Source: Oscillospiraceae bacterium
Lineage (GTDB): Bacteria > Bacillota > Clostridia > Oscillospirales > Oscillospiraceae
Direction: 5' to 3'
Assembly: GCA_017415775.1 (NCBI GenBank)
Contig: JAFQFC010000056.1
Coordinates: 1 to 60,203, forward strand
DNA length: 60,203 nt
The position numbers were made by a program, and so were the translations under genes. Every line of letters begins with the position of its first letter. Position 1 is the first letter of the stretch. The notes under the pieces were generated by a model. The model did no database searches, was not told the DNA's origin, and was given only the letters and a program-made list of their open reading frames with translations. Below are positions 41,127 through 49,526 of this stretch, one piece after another.

Positions 41127-42458
41127 ATGCCGGAGAAAGTGAATGTCACGCTGGAACAGAAACTGCGGCAGGAGCTGCGTCTCACGCCCCAGATGGTGCA
41201 GTCCATGGAAGTGCTGCAGATGAACTCGCAGGAACTGCTGGAGTACATCGCCAAGGCTGCGGAGGAAAACCCTGTGCTGGAGCGGGAAGAGGCGGCCGAC
41301 CTCTTTGACGAATACCGACAGCTGCGCAGCCGGGCCAGCTGGCTGGATGCGGGCATCAGTCCGGGCGGCGGTGTGGTGGCGGAGCGTGGTGCTGTGGACC
41401 GGGAGCTGGAAAGCCTGTCGGCATTCCTGCGCGATCAGCTGGAGCGACTGGGCCTGGAGCGTCAGCTGCTGGCTCTGTGCCGGTATCTGGCGGAGCTGGT
41501 GGATGAGGACGGCTACCTGCAGCAGGAGGATATGGACAGTCTGCGGGAGCTGGAGATCCCGCAGACACTGGTGGACCGGGCGGTGGCGGTGCTGCAGTCG
41601 CTGGAGCCGGCCGGTGTGGCAGCCCGGAATCTGAGCGAATGTCTGCTGCTGCAGCTGCAGCGGCAGGGTGAGAAGGACCGGACGGTGCTGACCATTGTGA
41701 AAAAGCACCTGTCCCGGCTGGGAAAGCGCCAATACAATGCGCTGTCCCGGCTGCTGGGCGTCAGCGAAAAAGAGATCCGGGCCGCCGAAGAGCGGATCGC
41801 CGGATTGGACCCCCATCCCGGCCGAGCCTTTCAGCCTGCGGAGCAGACGGAATATGTGCGCCCGGATGTCTTTGTGGTGGAACTGGACGACGGCTATGAG
41901 GTGCTGCTGAACGAGTACTATCTGCCCCGGCTGCTGATCAGTCCCTACTACAGCAAGCTGATCGAAAGCAAACCGGATGTCGAAACGGCAGCCTATCTGC
42001 GGCAGAAAATGCGGCAGGCCAACAGCCTGCTGTACAGCCTGTCGCAGCGAGGCGCTACGCTGCGCCGCTGTGCCGAAGCGGTGCTGCAGCACCAGAAAAC
42101 CTTTTTTGAGGGAGAGAGCCGGGAGCTGTTGCCCCTGACGCTGCGGGAGCTGGCGGCGGAACTGGCGCTGCATCCCTCCACCGTGAGCCGCTGCGTGCAG
42201 GGGAAGTATCTGCAGTGCCGGCAGGGCACCTATCCGCTGCGGTATTTCTTCTCGCTGCCGGCCGGCGGCGTATCCCGTCAGGCGGTGCAGCAAAAGCTGC
42301 TGCTGCTGATTCGTGACGAGGACGGCGCCCACCCCCTCAGTGACGAAAAGCTGTGCCGCTTGCTGGCTGAGCAGGGCGTGGAGATCTCCCGCCGTGCCGT
42401 GGCCAAGTACCGCACAGAACTGGGCATCCCTGCCGCCGCAGGCCGGAGAAAGAGATAA
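41127..42458 (+). CDS. rpoN: RNA polymerase sigma-54 factor
   Basis: 443 residues. Region I: QKLRQELRLTPQMVQSMEVLQMNSQELLEYIAKAAEENPVLE (Gln-rich activator-response region, shown here only as a pattern). Core-binding domain follows (DEDGYLQQEDM, LEPAGVAARNLSECLLLQL). The helix-turn-helix is LHPSTVSRCVQGKYL and the RpoN box SRRAVAKYRTEL near the C-terminus recognises the -24 element (usual wording ARRTVAKYRE). It directs transcription that depends on enhancer-binding ATPases; one such activator is at 51526-52893. Strong GGAGAGGAG upstream. Confidence 0.95.
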   Translation: MPEKVNVTLEQKLRQELRLTPQMVQSMEVLQMNSQELLEYIAKAAEENPVLEREEAADLFDEYRQLRSRASWLDAGISPGGGVVAERGAVDRELESLSAFLRDQLERLGLERQLLALCRYLAELVDEDGYLQQEDMDSLRELEIPQTLVDRAVAVLQSLEPAGVAARNLSECLLLQLQRQGEKDRTVLTIVKKHLSRLGKRQYNALSRLLGVSEKEIRAAEERIAGLDPHPGRAFQPAEQTEYVRPDVFVVELDDGYEVLLNEYYLPRLLISPYYSKLIESKPDVETAAYLRQKMRQANSLLYSLSQRGATLRRCAEAVLQHQKTFFEGESRELLPLTLRELAAELALHPSTVSRCVQGKYLQCRQGTYPLRYFFSLPAGGVSRQAVQQKLLLLIRDEDGAHPLSDEKLCRLLAEQGVEISRRAVAKYRTELGIPAAAGRRKR

Positions 42459-42498
42459 AAAAAGACCTGTTTCCCTCGGGAAACAGGTCTTTTTTTAT
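42456..42498. terminator. Bidirectional intrinsic terminator
   Basis: AAAAAAAGACCTGTTTCCC-TC-GGGAAACAGGTCTTTTTTT between convergent rpoN and purB. Confidence 0.93.
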
Positions 42499-42507
42499 CT
42501 CGTTAAG

Positions 42508-43926
42508 TTACAGGCTGATGTCCTCGCCGGCGGTGCTGGCTTCAGCGAAGAGGGGGCGGATGCGCTCCACAAAGCGCTCCACCTGCTCACCGCAGCGGCC
42601 GGTGTAGAGTTGGGGATCCAGCACGGCGGCCATCTCTTCCTCCGTCATGGAGAAAGCGCCGGTGGCAGCCAGGCGGCTGAGGAGATCGCAGCTTTCGCCT
42701 TCCTTCATCCGGGCAGTGGCGGCCATGGAGCACTCCCGCACGATCTCGTGCAGCTCCTGACGGTCGCCGCCGCGCTTCACGCCTTCCATCATCAGGTTCT
42801 CCGTGGCGATGAAGGGCATGTACTCCCGGCAGGTGCGCTCCACGATCTTTTCGTTCACATGCAGTCCGTCGGTGACGTTGCGGCACAGGCGCAGCACGGC
42901 GTCGGCACACAGGAAGCCCTCGGGCATGGAAATACGGCGGTTGGCCGAGTCATCCAGTGTGCGCTCCATCCACTGGGTGGAGGCGGTCATGGGGGCGTTG
43001 AGTGCGTCGGCCATGAGATAGCGGCTCAAAGAGCAGATGCGCTCGCAGCGCATGGGGTTGCGCTTGTAGGCCATGGCGGAGGAGCCGATCTGGTTTTTCT
43101 CAAAAGGCTCTTCCACCTGACGGTCATGCTGCAGCAGACGGATGTCGTTGGCCATGCGGTAGGCGCTCTGGGCAATGGAACTGAGCACGTTGAGGATGCG
43201 ACTGTCTACCTTGCGGGGATAGGTCTGGCCGCAGACGTCAAAGCATTTGTCGAAACCGAAAGCGGCACTGATGCGGCGGTTCATCTCGTCGATCTTCTCG
43301 CCGTCGCCTTCAAACAGCTCCATGAAGCTGGCTTCGGTGCCGGTGGTACCACGGCAGCCCAGGAAGCGCAGGTTGTCGATGACAAAATCCAACTCCTCCA
43401 GATCGGCCAGGAAATCCTGCAGCCAGAGGGTGGCACGCTTGCCCACGGTGACGGGCTGGGCGGGCTGATAGTGGGTGTAGCCCAGCGTGGCGGTATCCTT
43501 GTAGCGCAGAGCGAAGTCGGCCAGATTCTGCATCACGGCCAGCAGCTCACGGCGCAGATAGCGAAGGCCCTTGCGGTAGATCACCAGATCGGAGTTGTCG
43601 GTGACGTAGCAGCTGGTGGCACCCAGATGGATGATGCCGGCGGCAGAGGGCGCCACCTTGCCGTAGGTGTAGACGTGCGCCATTACATCGTGGCGCACGT
43701 CCTTTTCCCGGGCGGCGGCAACTTCAAAGTCGATGTCCTCGGTGTGGGCCTCCAGCTCGGCCACCTGCTCGGCGGTGATGGGCAGGCCCAGCTCGTGTTC
43801 GGCCCGGGCCAGTTCTACCCACAGCTGACGCCAGACGTGGATACGCTCCTGCTGAGAGAACAGCTGCAGCATGTATGTCGAGGCGTAGCGGGAGGACAGA
43901 GGGGATTCATAGCGGTCTTTTGCCAT
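42508..43926 (-). CDS. purB: Adenylosuccinate lyase
   Basis: 472 residues, the longer eukaryote-like form found in some Clostridia. HDVMAHVYTYG, HLGATSCYVTDNSDL, the TLGYTHYQPAQPVTVGKR segment (catalytic His) and the signature SSAMAYKRNPMRCERI (fumarase/ASL superfamily, catalytic Ser loop) are all intact. It cleaves SAICAR and adenylosuccinate in purine synthesis. It follows purA by 30 bases in the same transcript, with AAGGACGGTCCCCTT upstream. Confidence 0.96.
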   Translation of the reverse strand: MAKDRYESPLSSRYASTYMLQLFSQQERIHVWRQLWVELARAEHELGLPITAEQVAELEAHTEDIDFEVAAAREKDVRHDVMAHVYTYGKVAPSAAGIIHLGATSCYVTDNSDLVIYRKGLRYLRRELLAVMQNLADFALRYKDTATLGYTHYQPAQPVTVGKRATLWLQDFLADLEELDFVIDNLRFLGCRGTTGTEASFMELFEGDGEKIDEMNRRISAAFGFDKCFDVCGQTYPRKVDSRILNVLSSIAQSAYRMANDIRLLQHDRQVEEPFEKNQIGSSAMAYKRNPMRCERICSLSRYLMADALNAPMTASTQWMERTLDDSANRRISMPEGFLCADAVLRLCRNVTDGLHVNEKIVERTCREYMPFIATENLMMEGVKRGGDRQELHEIVRECSMAATARMKEGESCDLLSRLAATGAFSMTEEEMAAVLDPQLYTGRCGEQVERFVERIRPLFAEASTAGEDISL

Positions 43927-43956
43927 AAGGGGACCGTCCTTTCGTCAAAGCGATGG

Positions 43957-45231
43957 TTAGCGCAGGATGATGCTGTCACGCTCGGGGCCGACAGACACAT
44001 AGCCGATGTGGCAGCCGATGGCCTGCTCCACATACTCCACGTAGCGCTGGGCGGCGGCGGGCAGCTTGTCCCACTCGGTGATCTTGGAGATGTCGCACAT
44101 CCAGCCGTCCAGATACTCGATGACGGGCTTGGCAATATTCTGCAGGGTGGGGAAGGGGAACTCGTCGGTCTCGACGCCATTGATCTCGTAGCGGGTGCAG
44201 ACGGGGATCTTGTCCATATAGCTCAGCACATCCAGCTTGGTCAGGGCGATGTTGGTGGCGGACTGCATCTGCACACCGTAGCGGGTGGCCACGATGTCGA
44301 TGGGGCCCACACGGCGGGGACGGCCGGTCTTGGCACCATACTCGGCGCCGGCCTCACGCAGCTTCTCGGCCTCGGGACCGAACCACTCGCAAGGGAAGGG
44401 ACCCTCGCCCACGCAGGAGGAGTAGGCCTTCACCACGCCCACGACCTCGTCGATACGGGCGGTAGGCAGGCCGCTGCCCACGGGAGCGAAAGCGGCGATG
44501 GTGTTGGAGGAAGTGGTGTAGGGATAGATACCATAGTCCAGATCACGCAGAGCGCCCAACTGCGCCTCGAACAGGATGCTCTTGCCCTCGGCCTGTGCCT
44601 GGCGCAGGAAAGCACCGGTGTCACGGACATAGGGGCGGATCTTGGCGCCGAAATCGTCGATCCAGGCCATGATCTCATCCAGCGTGTAGGTCTTGGCGCC
44701 GTACACACGGTCCAGCGTCAGGTTCTTCCACTCCAGAATGTCGGCCAGATGGGCCTTCAGGTACTCGGGGTACAGCAGCTCGCCGGCCATGACGGTCTTC
44801 TTCTGGTACTTGTCGGAATAGAAGGGGGCGATGCCCTGCTTGGTGGAGCCGTACTTCTTGTCGGCCAGACGGGCCTCCTCCAGGGAGTCCAGATCACGGT
44901 GCCAGGGCAGCAGCAGAGAGGCACGGTCGGAGATCATCAGGTTTTCGGGAGTCAGAGGCACACCCTGGCTCATCACGTCCTGCATCTCGATCCACAGGTT
45001 CTCGCAGTCCAGTGCCACGCCGTTGCCCAGGATGTTCACCACACCCTTGCGGAAAATACCGGAAGGCAGCAGATGCAGGGCGAACTTGCCCAGCTCGTTG
45101 ACCACCGTGTGACCGGCGTTGCCGCCGCCCTGATAGCGGACGACTACATCGTAGTCCTGGGTCAGCAGGTCCACCATGCGGCCCTTGCCCTCGTCGCCCC
45201 AGTTGATACCAACAATTGCACAATTACCCAT
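43957..45231 (-). CDS. purA: Adenylosuccinate synthetase
   Basis: 424 residues. N-terminal P-loop-like GINWGDEGKGRMVDLL with the catalytic Asp, YQGGGNAGHTV with the catalytic His, GAQLGALRDLDYGIYPYTTSSNT and VGPIDIVATRYGVQ are standard. It joins IMP and aspartate using GTP, the step before PurB. GGAGGGTTTTGAT precedes ATG 45231. Transcription starts from a promoter about 65 bases upstream, with a short palindrome at the start site. Confidence 0.97.
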   Translation of the reverse strand: MGNCAIVGINWGDEGKGRMVDLLTQDYDVVVRYQGGGNAGHTVVNELGKFALHLLPSGIFRKGVVNILGNGVALDCENLWIEMQDVMSQGVPLTPENLMISDRASLLLPWHRDLDSLEEARLADKKYGSTKQGIAPFYSDKYQKKTVMAGELLYPEYLKAHLADILEWKNLTLDRVYGAKTYTLDEIMAWIDDFGAKIRPYVRDTGAFLRQAQAEGKSILFEAQLGALRDLDYGIYPYTTSSNTIAAFAPVGSGLPTARIDEVVGVVKAYSSCVGEGPFPCEWFGPEAEKLREAGAEYGAKTGRPRRVGPIDIVATRYGVQMQSATNIALTKLDVLSYMDKIPVCTRYEINGVETDEFPFPTLQNIAKPVIEYLDGWMCDISKITEWDKLPAAAQRYVEYVEQAIGCHIGYVSVGPERDSIILR

Positions 45232-45269
45232 ATCAAAACCCTCCGGTTATATAATACTTACCTATATTA

Positions 45270-45286
45270 TTGGACACGCAATCCAA
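45270..45286. promoter_or_regulatory. Inverted repeat at the purA transcription start
   Basis: TTGGA-N7-TCCAA, positioned directly downstream of the purA -10 box. It could be an operator or a short 5' hairpin in the mRNA. It does not resemble the purine riboswitch. Confidence 0.4.
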
Positions 45287-45294
45287 CATATTAT

Positions 45295-45323
45295 ATTATA
45301 CTGAAAGGAAGGAGATAAGTAAA
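45295..45323 (-). promoter_or_regulatory. Promoter of purA-purB
   Basis: TTTACT, 17-base spacer, TATAAT on the minus strand. Confidence 0.7.
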
Positions 45324-45414
45324 GCACGAATTTTCAATACCGGACAGAAGGTGTGGTAATGGTTGTTTGCCGCATAGGAAAACTTGGCAAATATCGTGAA
45401 GAGAAAACTGTCGC

Positions 45415-45443
45415 TTGCACAACGCTGTGCGAATGGATATAAT
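45415..45443 (+). promoter_or_regulatory. Promoter of the TIM-barrel isomerase gene
   Basis: TTGCAC, 17-base spacer, TATAAT; start codon 35 bases after. The rest of the 246-base gap to purA is AT-rich without other recognisable signals. Confidence 0.82.
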
Positions 45444-45477
45444 AAAGAGCAACGATCGGTCACGGAGGTGCACGACT

Positions 45478-46380
45478 ATGAAGATCGCCAACACCACGGC
45501 AGAGGTGGCAAGATTTTTCCCGGCCCATGCTGACCGGGCCAAATGCCTGCACGAGGCGGGCTTTACCGGGATCGACCTGTCCTTCTTCCGGGAAAACCGG
45601 CCGGACTCCCGCTTTCTGCTGCCGGACTGGAAAGAGGAAGTGGCGAGCCTGCTGCGTTTCCGGGACGAGACGGGTGTCTCGTTTGTGCAGTCCCATCTGC
45701 CCTCGGGAGATCCCCTGCGGGATGAGGGCTTACTGGCGAAGAATATCCGCTGCGTAGAGGTGTGCGGCATGCTGGACATTCCTCTGGCGGTGATCCACGC
45801 CGGTGCGCTGCCGGGGATGGGAAAGGAAGAATTCTTTGAGGCCAATGCCGCTTTTGTCCGCAAGCTGCTTCCCACGCTGGAAGCCAACAACGTGACATTG
45901 TGTCTGGAAAACTCCGCCAGCTGCTATCGTAAGGGGTACTATTACTTCTTTACCGGCGCATCTCTGGCAGAATTCTGCGAATATTTCAATCACCCGCTGG
46001 TGCAGGCCTGCTGGGATACGGGCCACGCCAATCTGGAAGGCCCCCAGTATCAGCAGATCCTGGATCTGGGCAAGCACATGAAGGCCATCCACTTCAACGA
46101 CAACTACGGCGTCATCGACGATCATATTCTGCCGCTTATGGGCACCATGAACGTGGATGCGGTGATGCATGCCCTGCAGGAGATCGGCTTCGACGGGCCC
46201 ATGACGCTGGAATGCGACGGACAGCTTCGCCCGGCCAACAGCGGCCTGAGCAGCCGCCGTCCCTTCCCGACCGATACCCGGCTGGCCGACCCGCCGCTGG
46301 CTGTGGTCAAATCCCACCTGCGCAACTCGCTGGAAACCGTGCGTGCCGTGCTGGAGGCTTACGGCATCCCGGCAGAATAA
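45478..46380 (+). CDS. Sugar phosphate isomerase/epimerase family protein (AP_endonuc_2 TIM barrel)
   Basis: 300 residues. Metal ligands of the xylose isomerase-like barrel are in place: CLENSASC (Glu), CWDTGHANLEG (Asp, His), AIHFNDNYG (His) and GPMTLECDGQ (Glu). The fold covers sugar epimerases, isomerases and IolI/IolE-type enzymes; the substrate cannot be told from sequence. ACGGAGGTGCACGACT precedes ATG 45478. Followed at 22 bases by a 100-residue gene, probably cotranscribed. Confidence 0.88.
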   Translation: MKIANTTAEVARFFPAHADRAKCLHEAGFTGIDLSFFRENRPDSRFLLPDWKEEVASLLRFRDETGVSFVQSHLPSGDPLRDEGLLAKNIRCVEVCGMLDIPLAVIHAGALPGMGKEEFFEANAAFVRKLLPTLEANNVTLCLENSASCYRKGYYYFFTGASLAEFCEYFNHPLVQACWDTGHANLEGPQYQQILDLGKHMKAIHFNDNYGVIDDHILPLMGTMNVDAVMHALQEIGFDGPMTLECDGQLRPANSGLSSRRPFPTDTRLADPPLAVVKSHLRNSLETVRAVLEAYGIPAE

Positions 46381-46402
46381 AACATGAACAAAGGAGCCGC
46401 TT

Positions 46403-46705
46403 ATGACGATCCATTATACCCCCGAGCTGATCGAGTACATGAATAAAAAGAAGAACCACACCATTCTGGTGGAGTTGGTGGAGATCAATAACACCGATCT
46501 GGAGGTGGTGGAGCTGCATATCTACCTGCCCCATCCCAACCAGAAGGAGAAGTTCCTCAAGGAGAAACGCTATCGCACCGTCACCACCGAGGTGGGCGAG
46601 GTGCTGCTGCCGCCCTATCCGCTGCAGATCCAGGAGGAAGTGACGTTCAGCCTGAAGAAATTTTGGATCTTTGCTTCCGTCAAGTGTGACGGCATCAAGA
46701 TTTAA
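46403..46705 (+). CDS. Uncharacterised 100-residue protein, HesB-like/CC-Se-motif resemblance
   Basis: I do not recognise this with confidence. It starts MTIHYTPELIEYMNKKKNHT and ends with a beta-rich segment EEVTFSLKKFWIFASVKCDGIKI (quoted in part). Start and end resemble small HesB-like proteins with a CC/Se motif (TPEALEYIKKK..., ...LKKF....GI), but the central Cys-Cys or Sec-containing motif is absent; only one Cys remains near the end. A strong AAAGGAGCCGCTT site and an own terminator show it is a real gene. Cytoplasmic; function unknown. Confidence 0.7.
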   Translation: MTIHYTPELIEYMNKKKNHTILVELVEINNTDLEVVELHIYLPHPNQKEKFLKEKRYRTVTTEVGEVLLPPYPLQIQEEVTFSLKKFWIFASVKCDGIKI

Positions 46706-46710
46706 CCGCA

Positions 46711-46748
46711 GAAAACACCGCCTTTTTCGAAAAGGCGGTGTTTTTTTG
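46711..46748 (+). terminator. Intrinsic terminator
   Basis: AAACACCGCCTTTT-TCG-AAAAGGCGGTGTTTTTTT after the 100-residue gene. Confidence 0.92.
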
Positions 46749-46773
46749 CAGCATATTCCGCTGCGCAATCGTC

Positions 46774-46802
46774 TTGACCGGCGGAATCTTTGATGATATG
46801 CT
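46774..46802 (+). promoter_or_regulatory. Promoter of the VWA/MoxR pair
   Basis: TTGACC, 17-base spacer, TATGCT, 18 bases before the first possible start codon. Confidence 0.65.
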
Positions 46803-46819
46803 GATAAAATAGGAAAAGA

Positions 46820-47881
46820 ATGCGGAAAGGCAGTGAGGGCGTGGATATACAGGAAGTACGGGGCGATCTGGCAGAGCGGTTTCCTTTGTGGACCGAGCGG
46901 ATCCGCTTGCTGCGGTTTCAAAGCAGCGATGCCGTGACGCTGACGGACAACGACGGCGCAGTGATCTATTATAACGACGACGCCATGACACGCCGCAGCC
47001 GGGAAAGCCGCTGCTTTTATATGGCACGGCAGCTGCTGCACCTGCAGCTGGCTCACTACGCCCGCCGGGGTGACCGGGATCTTTTGGTGTGGAAACGGGC
47101 CTGCGATGCGGTGGCAGACGCCATGCTGCGGGATGAGGGATTTCAGGTCCCCACCGATGCAGCGCTGCTGCGGGGCGGCTCTACCCTCAGCGCCGAGGAG
47201 ATGTACGAGGTGCTGCTGGCCCGGGCCGAAAGCGAAGAGCTGAGCGATGTGCCGCCGGAAACGCAGGACGACCCCTCGGTGCAGGTGGTCCACAGCAAGG
47301 CCGAAGAGGGCCGCAGTCAGGAGATCTCGCTGGACGATCCCGGTCTGGCTGCCGCAGTGGCGGGTCTGGCGGAAATGCTGGAACCCAGCATGCAGGTGGA
47401 TTTTGACTGGTTCCCCGGCGGTACCATCCGGGACGGCCTGATCCGTTACGATTTCCGGCCGTACCCTGTGGCCCGGGCGGAGATCCTGCTGGACACCAGC
47501 GCCTCCGTGGACGCTGCGCTGCTGCGCTGGTTCGTGCGTGCGGTCAAGGCGCTGCTGCGGCAGGACGCCGTGGTGCGTGTGGGATGCTTCGATACCCGGT
47601 TTTACGGGTTTCAGGATGTGTATACCGAGGAAGATATTGAACATCTGACGCTGCAGGGAAGCGGCGGTACAGATTTCACCGTGGCCATCAATGCCTTTAC
47701 CGGTGACGCCGAAAACCAGATCATTTTTACCGACGGATATGCCGAGATGCCCGAACAGACCTGCCATGCGGTCTGGGTGGTGTACGGCACCATGCCCATC
47801 CATCCCAAGGGCGGACGGGTGATCTATGTCAGACCCAGTGAGGAGAAGGAAAAGTATGAAGTCGATTTTCTTATCACATGA
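46820..47881 (+). CDS. VWA-like (DUF2201-type) protein with degenerate metallopeptidase motif
   Basis: 353 residues. The C-terminal half is a von Willebrand A-like domain with a complete MIDAS: DTSAS, the Thr of GSGGTDF and the Asp of IIFTDGY. The N-terminal half matches the DUF2201 N-domain seen in VWA-like metallopeptidases, including WKRACDAVADAMLRDEG; but where relatives have HExLH...H, this protein has RQLLHLQLAH, so the first His and catalytic Glu are gone. It overlaps the AAA+ gene by 26 bases, the usual MoxR-VWA pairing. ATG 46820 has AGGAAAAG; a GTG at 46841 is an alternative start. Confidence 0.85.
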   Translation: MRKGSEGVDIQEVRGDLAERFPLWTERIRLLRFQSSDAVTLTDNDGAVIYYNDDAMTRRSRESRCFYMARQLLHLQLAHYARRGDRDLLVWKRACDAVADAMLRDEGFQVPTDAALLRGGSTLSAEEMYEVLLARAESEELSDVPPETQDDPSVQVVHSKAEEGRSQEISLDDPGLAAAVAGLAEMLEPSMQVDFDWFPGGTIRDGLIRYDFRPYPVARAEILLDTSASVDAALLRWFVRAVKALLRQDAVVRVGCFDTRFYGFQDVYTEEDIEHLTLQGSGGTDFTVAINAFTGDAENQIIFTDGYAEMPEQTCHAVWVVYGTMPIHPKGGRVIYVRPSEEKEKYEVDFLIT

Positions 47882-49478
47882 AGATGTGTTTGCCCGGCCT
47901 CTGCCGGTGCTGGAAAAAGTAGGTGCTGCCGCCCCGGCCAGCGATTTGGCCCTGCTGACGGCGCAGGACGACGGTTTTCTTACCGATGGCCGCTGCATCA
48001 ACTATTACCTGAGCGAGGGCGGCTTTGTCAGCCGTTTCGGTCAGGCGGACAAGTGCGCCGTCTGCGCCGTGCGCCCGGCGCTGCAGCTGGAACCGGGAGA
48101 GGAGAAGCTGCTGGGCCGTCGGCGGCAGGAAGGCGACGTGACCATTGTGGAGTACGGCCGCTATCCCCATGTGGTGCTGGACGAGAGCATGCGGCCGCTG
48201 GCAGGCCGGGAGTATGCCCGTGGTGCGCTGGAGGAGACAGGCCGGCAGGTGACTGTTGCCGGTGAAGTGCGGAGCGTGTACCGCCTGGGCGGCAAGGAGA
48301 TCGTCTGCGTGGAGGCCGTGTCCGGCGGCGCCAACGGTTTCGTGCGCTTCAGCGATGAATCGGTGGCCGCCGAGGGCGAGGAGGTCTTTCTGGAAATGCG
48401 GCCGGTGCGCTGGCTGTATGATGAAGGTCGGCGGCTGCTTATCAGCTGTACCGCCCTGTTTGCCGGTTGGGGCAGGGAGGAGGCGCAGGAGTATCTTTCC
48501 GGTGCTTTCCTGCAGGAACTGACGGCGGAGCCGGAAGAAAAAGCCCTTTCCGGCGAATTTTGCCTGCGCCGGCACGATGAGCTGTCCCTGATCCGGGCCT
48601 ATGTGGAGGCCAACATCCCGGTCTTTCTCCATGGCCTGTCCGGTGACGGCAAGAGCGACCGTGTCCGGCAGATCGACCCGCAGGCGCTGGACATCGAGCT
48701 GGTGAACGAGACGCCGGAGACCATCAATGGCCGGGCCGTGTATAACGAGACCAAGAGCGAGATCGTGGATATCAAGCCGGTGTGGCTCATCAAGCTGGAA
48801 AAGCTGTGTGAGGACGGCAAGCTGCACATCCTCTTCTTCGACGAGCTGACCAACGCCACCAAGCAGACCCAGTCCGTGATCTTCAAGATCGTGCTGGAGC
48901 GCTTTGTCAACAACCGCTGGCCCCTGCCGGCCAACGCCCGCATCGTGGCCGCCGGCAATGACCGCAGCGAGTCCAGCGCCGCCCACGATCTGGCTGAGCC
49001 GCTGTTCGGCCGCTTTGCCCACATCTATATCCGCACCACGGTGGAGAACTGGATGCCCTGGGCGGTGGAGCACACCATGAATCCCTATGTGATGGAATTC
49101 CTGGCCAACAACGACCTGTATCTGCGTACGCCCTACACCGGTACGGAAGGCAACGCCGATCCCCGCCGCTGGGAGATGGTGTCCCGGGTGCTGGACGCCT
49201 CCGGCAACGACTTTTCCCTGCTGGGTCCCATCGTGGGACCGGAAACGGCGGACGCCTTTGTCCGTTTCTTCCGCCATCGTGGGCAGCTGGGCAGTCTGGG
49301 ACACTATGCCGATGAGGAACTGGAGCGCTTCAGCGTTGCCCGCCGTTATCAGCTGGCCCAGCAGTGTCTGCAGGTGTCGGCGGAGCAAAGCGCCGAAGCC
49401 CGTGCGCTGGTGACCCGACTGGGCAAGGAATATCTGGCGTGGTACGAATACATGCTGACGAGAAGGGGAACGCTCTGA
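47856..49478 (+). CDS. MoxR-type AAA+ ATPase with unusual N-terminal domain
   Basis: 540 residues. From about residue 240 a MoxR-like AAA+ module: Walker A GLSGDGKSDR, Walker B LHILFFDELTNATKQTQ, sensor I AAGNDRS, arginine finger LFGRFAHIYI. The first ~220 residues are not a standard part of MoxR; they contain CINYYLSEGGF, CAVRPALQL and YGRYPHVVLDE, wording that recalls DUF6273-type domains (often ending in VRPALWL). Such ATPases act as chaperones for metal insertion or complex assembly with a VWA partner. AAGGAAAAGT precedes ATG 47856. Confidence 0.85.
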   Translation: MKSIFLSHEDVFARPLPVLEKVGAAAPASDLALLTAQDDGFLTDGRCINYYLSEGGFVSRFGQADKCAVCAVRPALQLEPGEEKLLGRRRQEGDVTIVEYGRYPHVVLDESMRPLAGREYARGALEETGRQVTVAGEVRSVYRLGGKEIVCVEAVSGGANGFVRFSDESVAAEGEEVFLEMRPVRWLYDEGRRLLISCTALFAGWGREEAQEYLSGAFLQELTAEPEEKALSGEFCLRRHDELSLIRAYVEANIPVFLHGLSGDGKSDRVRQIDPQALDIELVNETPETINGRAVYNETKSEIVDIKPVWLIKLEKLCEDGKLHILFFDELTNATKQTQSVIFKIVLERFVNNRWPLPANARIVAAGNDRSESSAAHDLAEPLFGRFAHIYIRTTVENWMPWAVEHTMNPYVMEFLANNDLYLRTPYTGTEGNADPRRWEMVSRVLDASGNDFSLLGPIVGPETADAFVRFFRHRGQLGSLGHYADEELERFSVARRYQLAQQCLQVSAEQSAEARALVTRLGKEYLAWYEYMLTRRGTL

Positions 49479-49492
49479 GCTTCCCGGGAAAC
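49479..49492. other. Candidate Noc-binding palindrome
   Basis: GCTTCCCGGGAAAC keeps 11 of 14 bases of the Bacillus NBS consensus ATTTCCCGGGAAAT, with a perfect 10-base core. It is in the 48-base gap between the AAA+ and kinase genes. It could be chance in GC-rich DNA. Confidence 0.3.
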
Positions 49493-49526
49493 GGAACTAT
49501 TTTGAAAAAGAAAGGAGCGTGGAGAC

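Noticed and set aside
42313-45318. A 1001-codon open frame antisense to purB and purA
   Set aside because: No family resemblance, no ribosome site, and purB/purA are certain.
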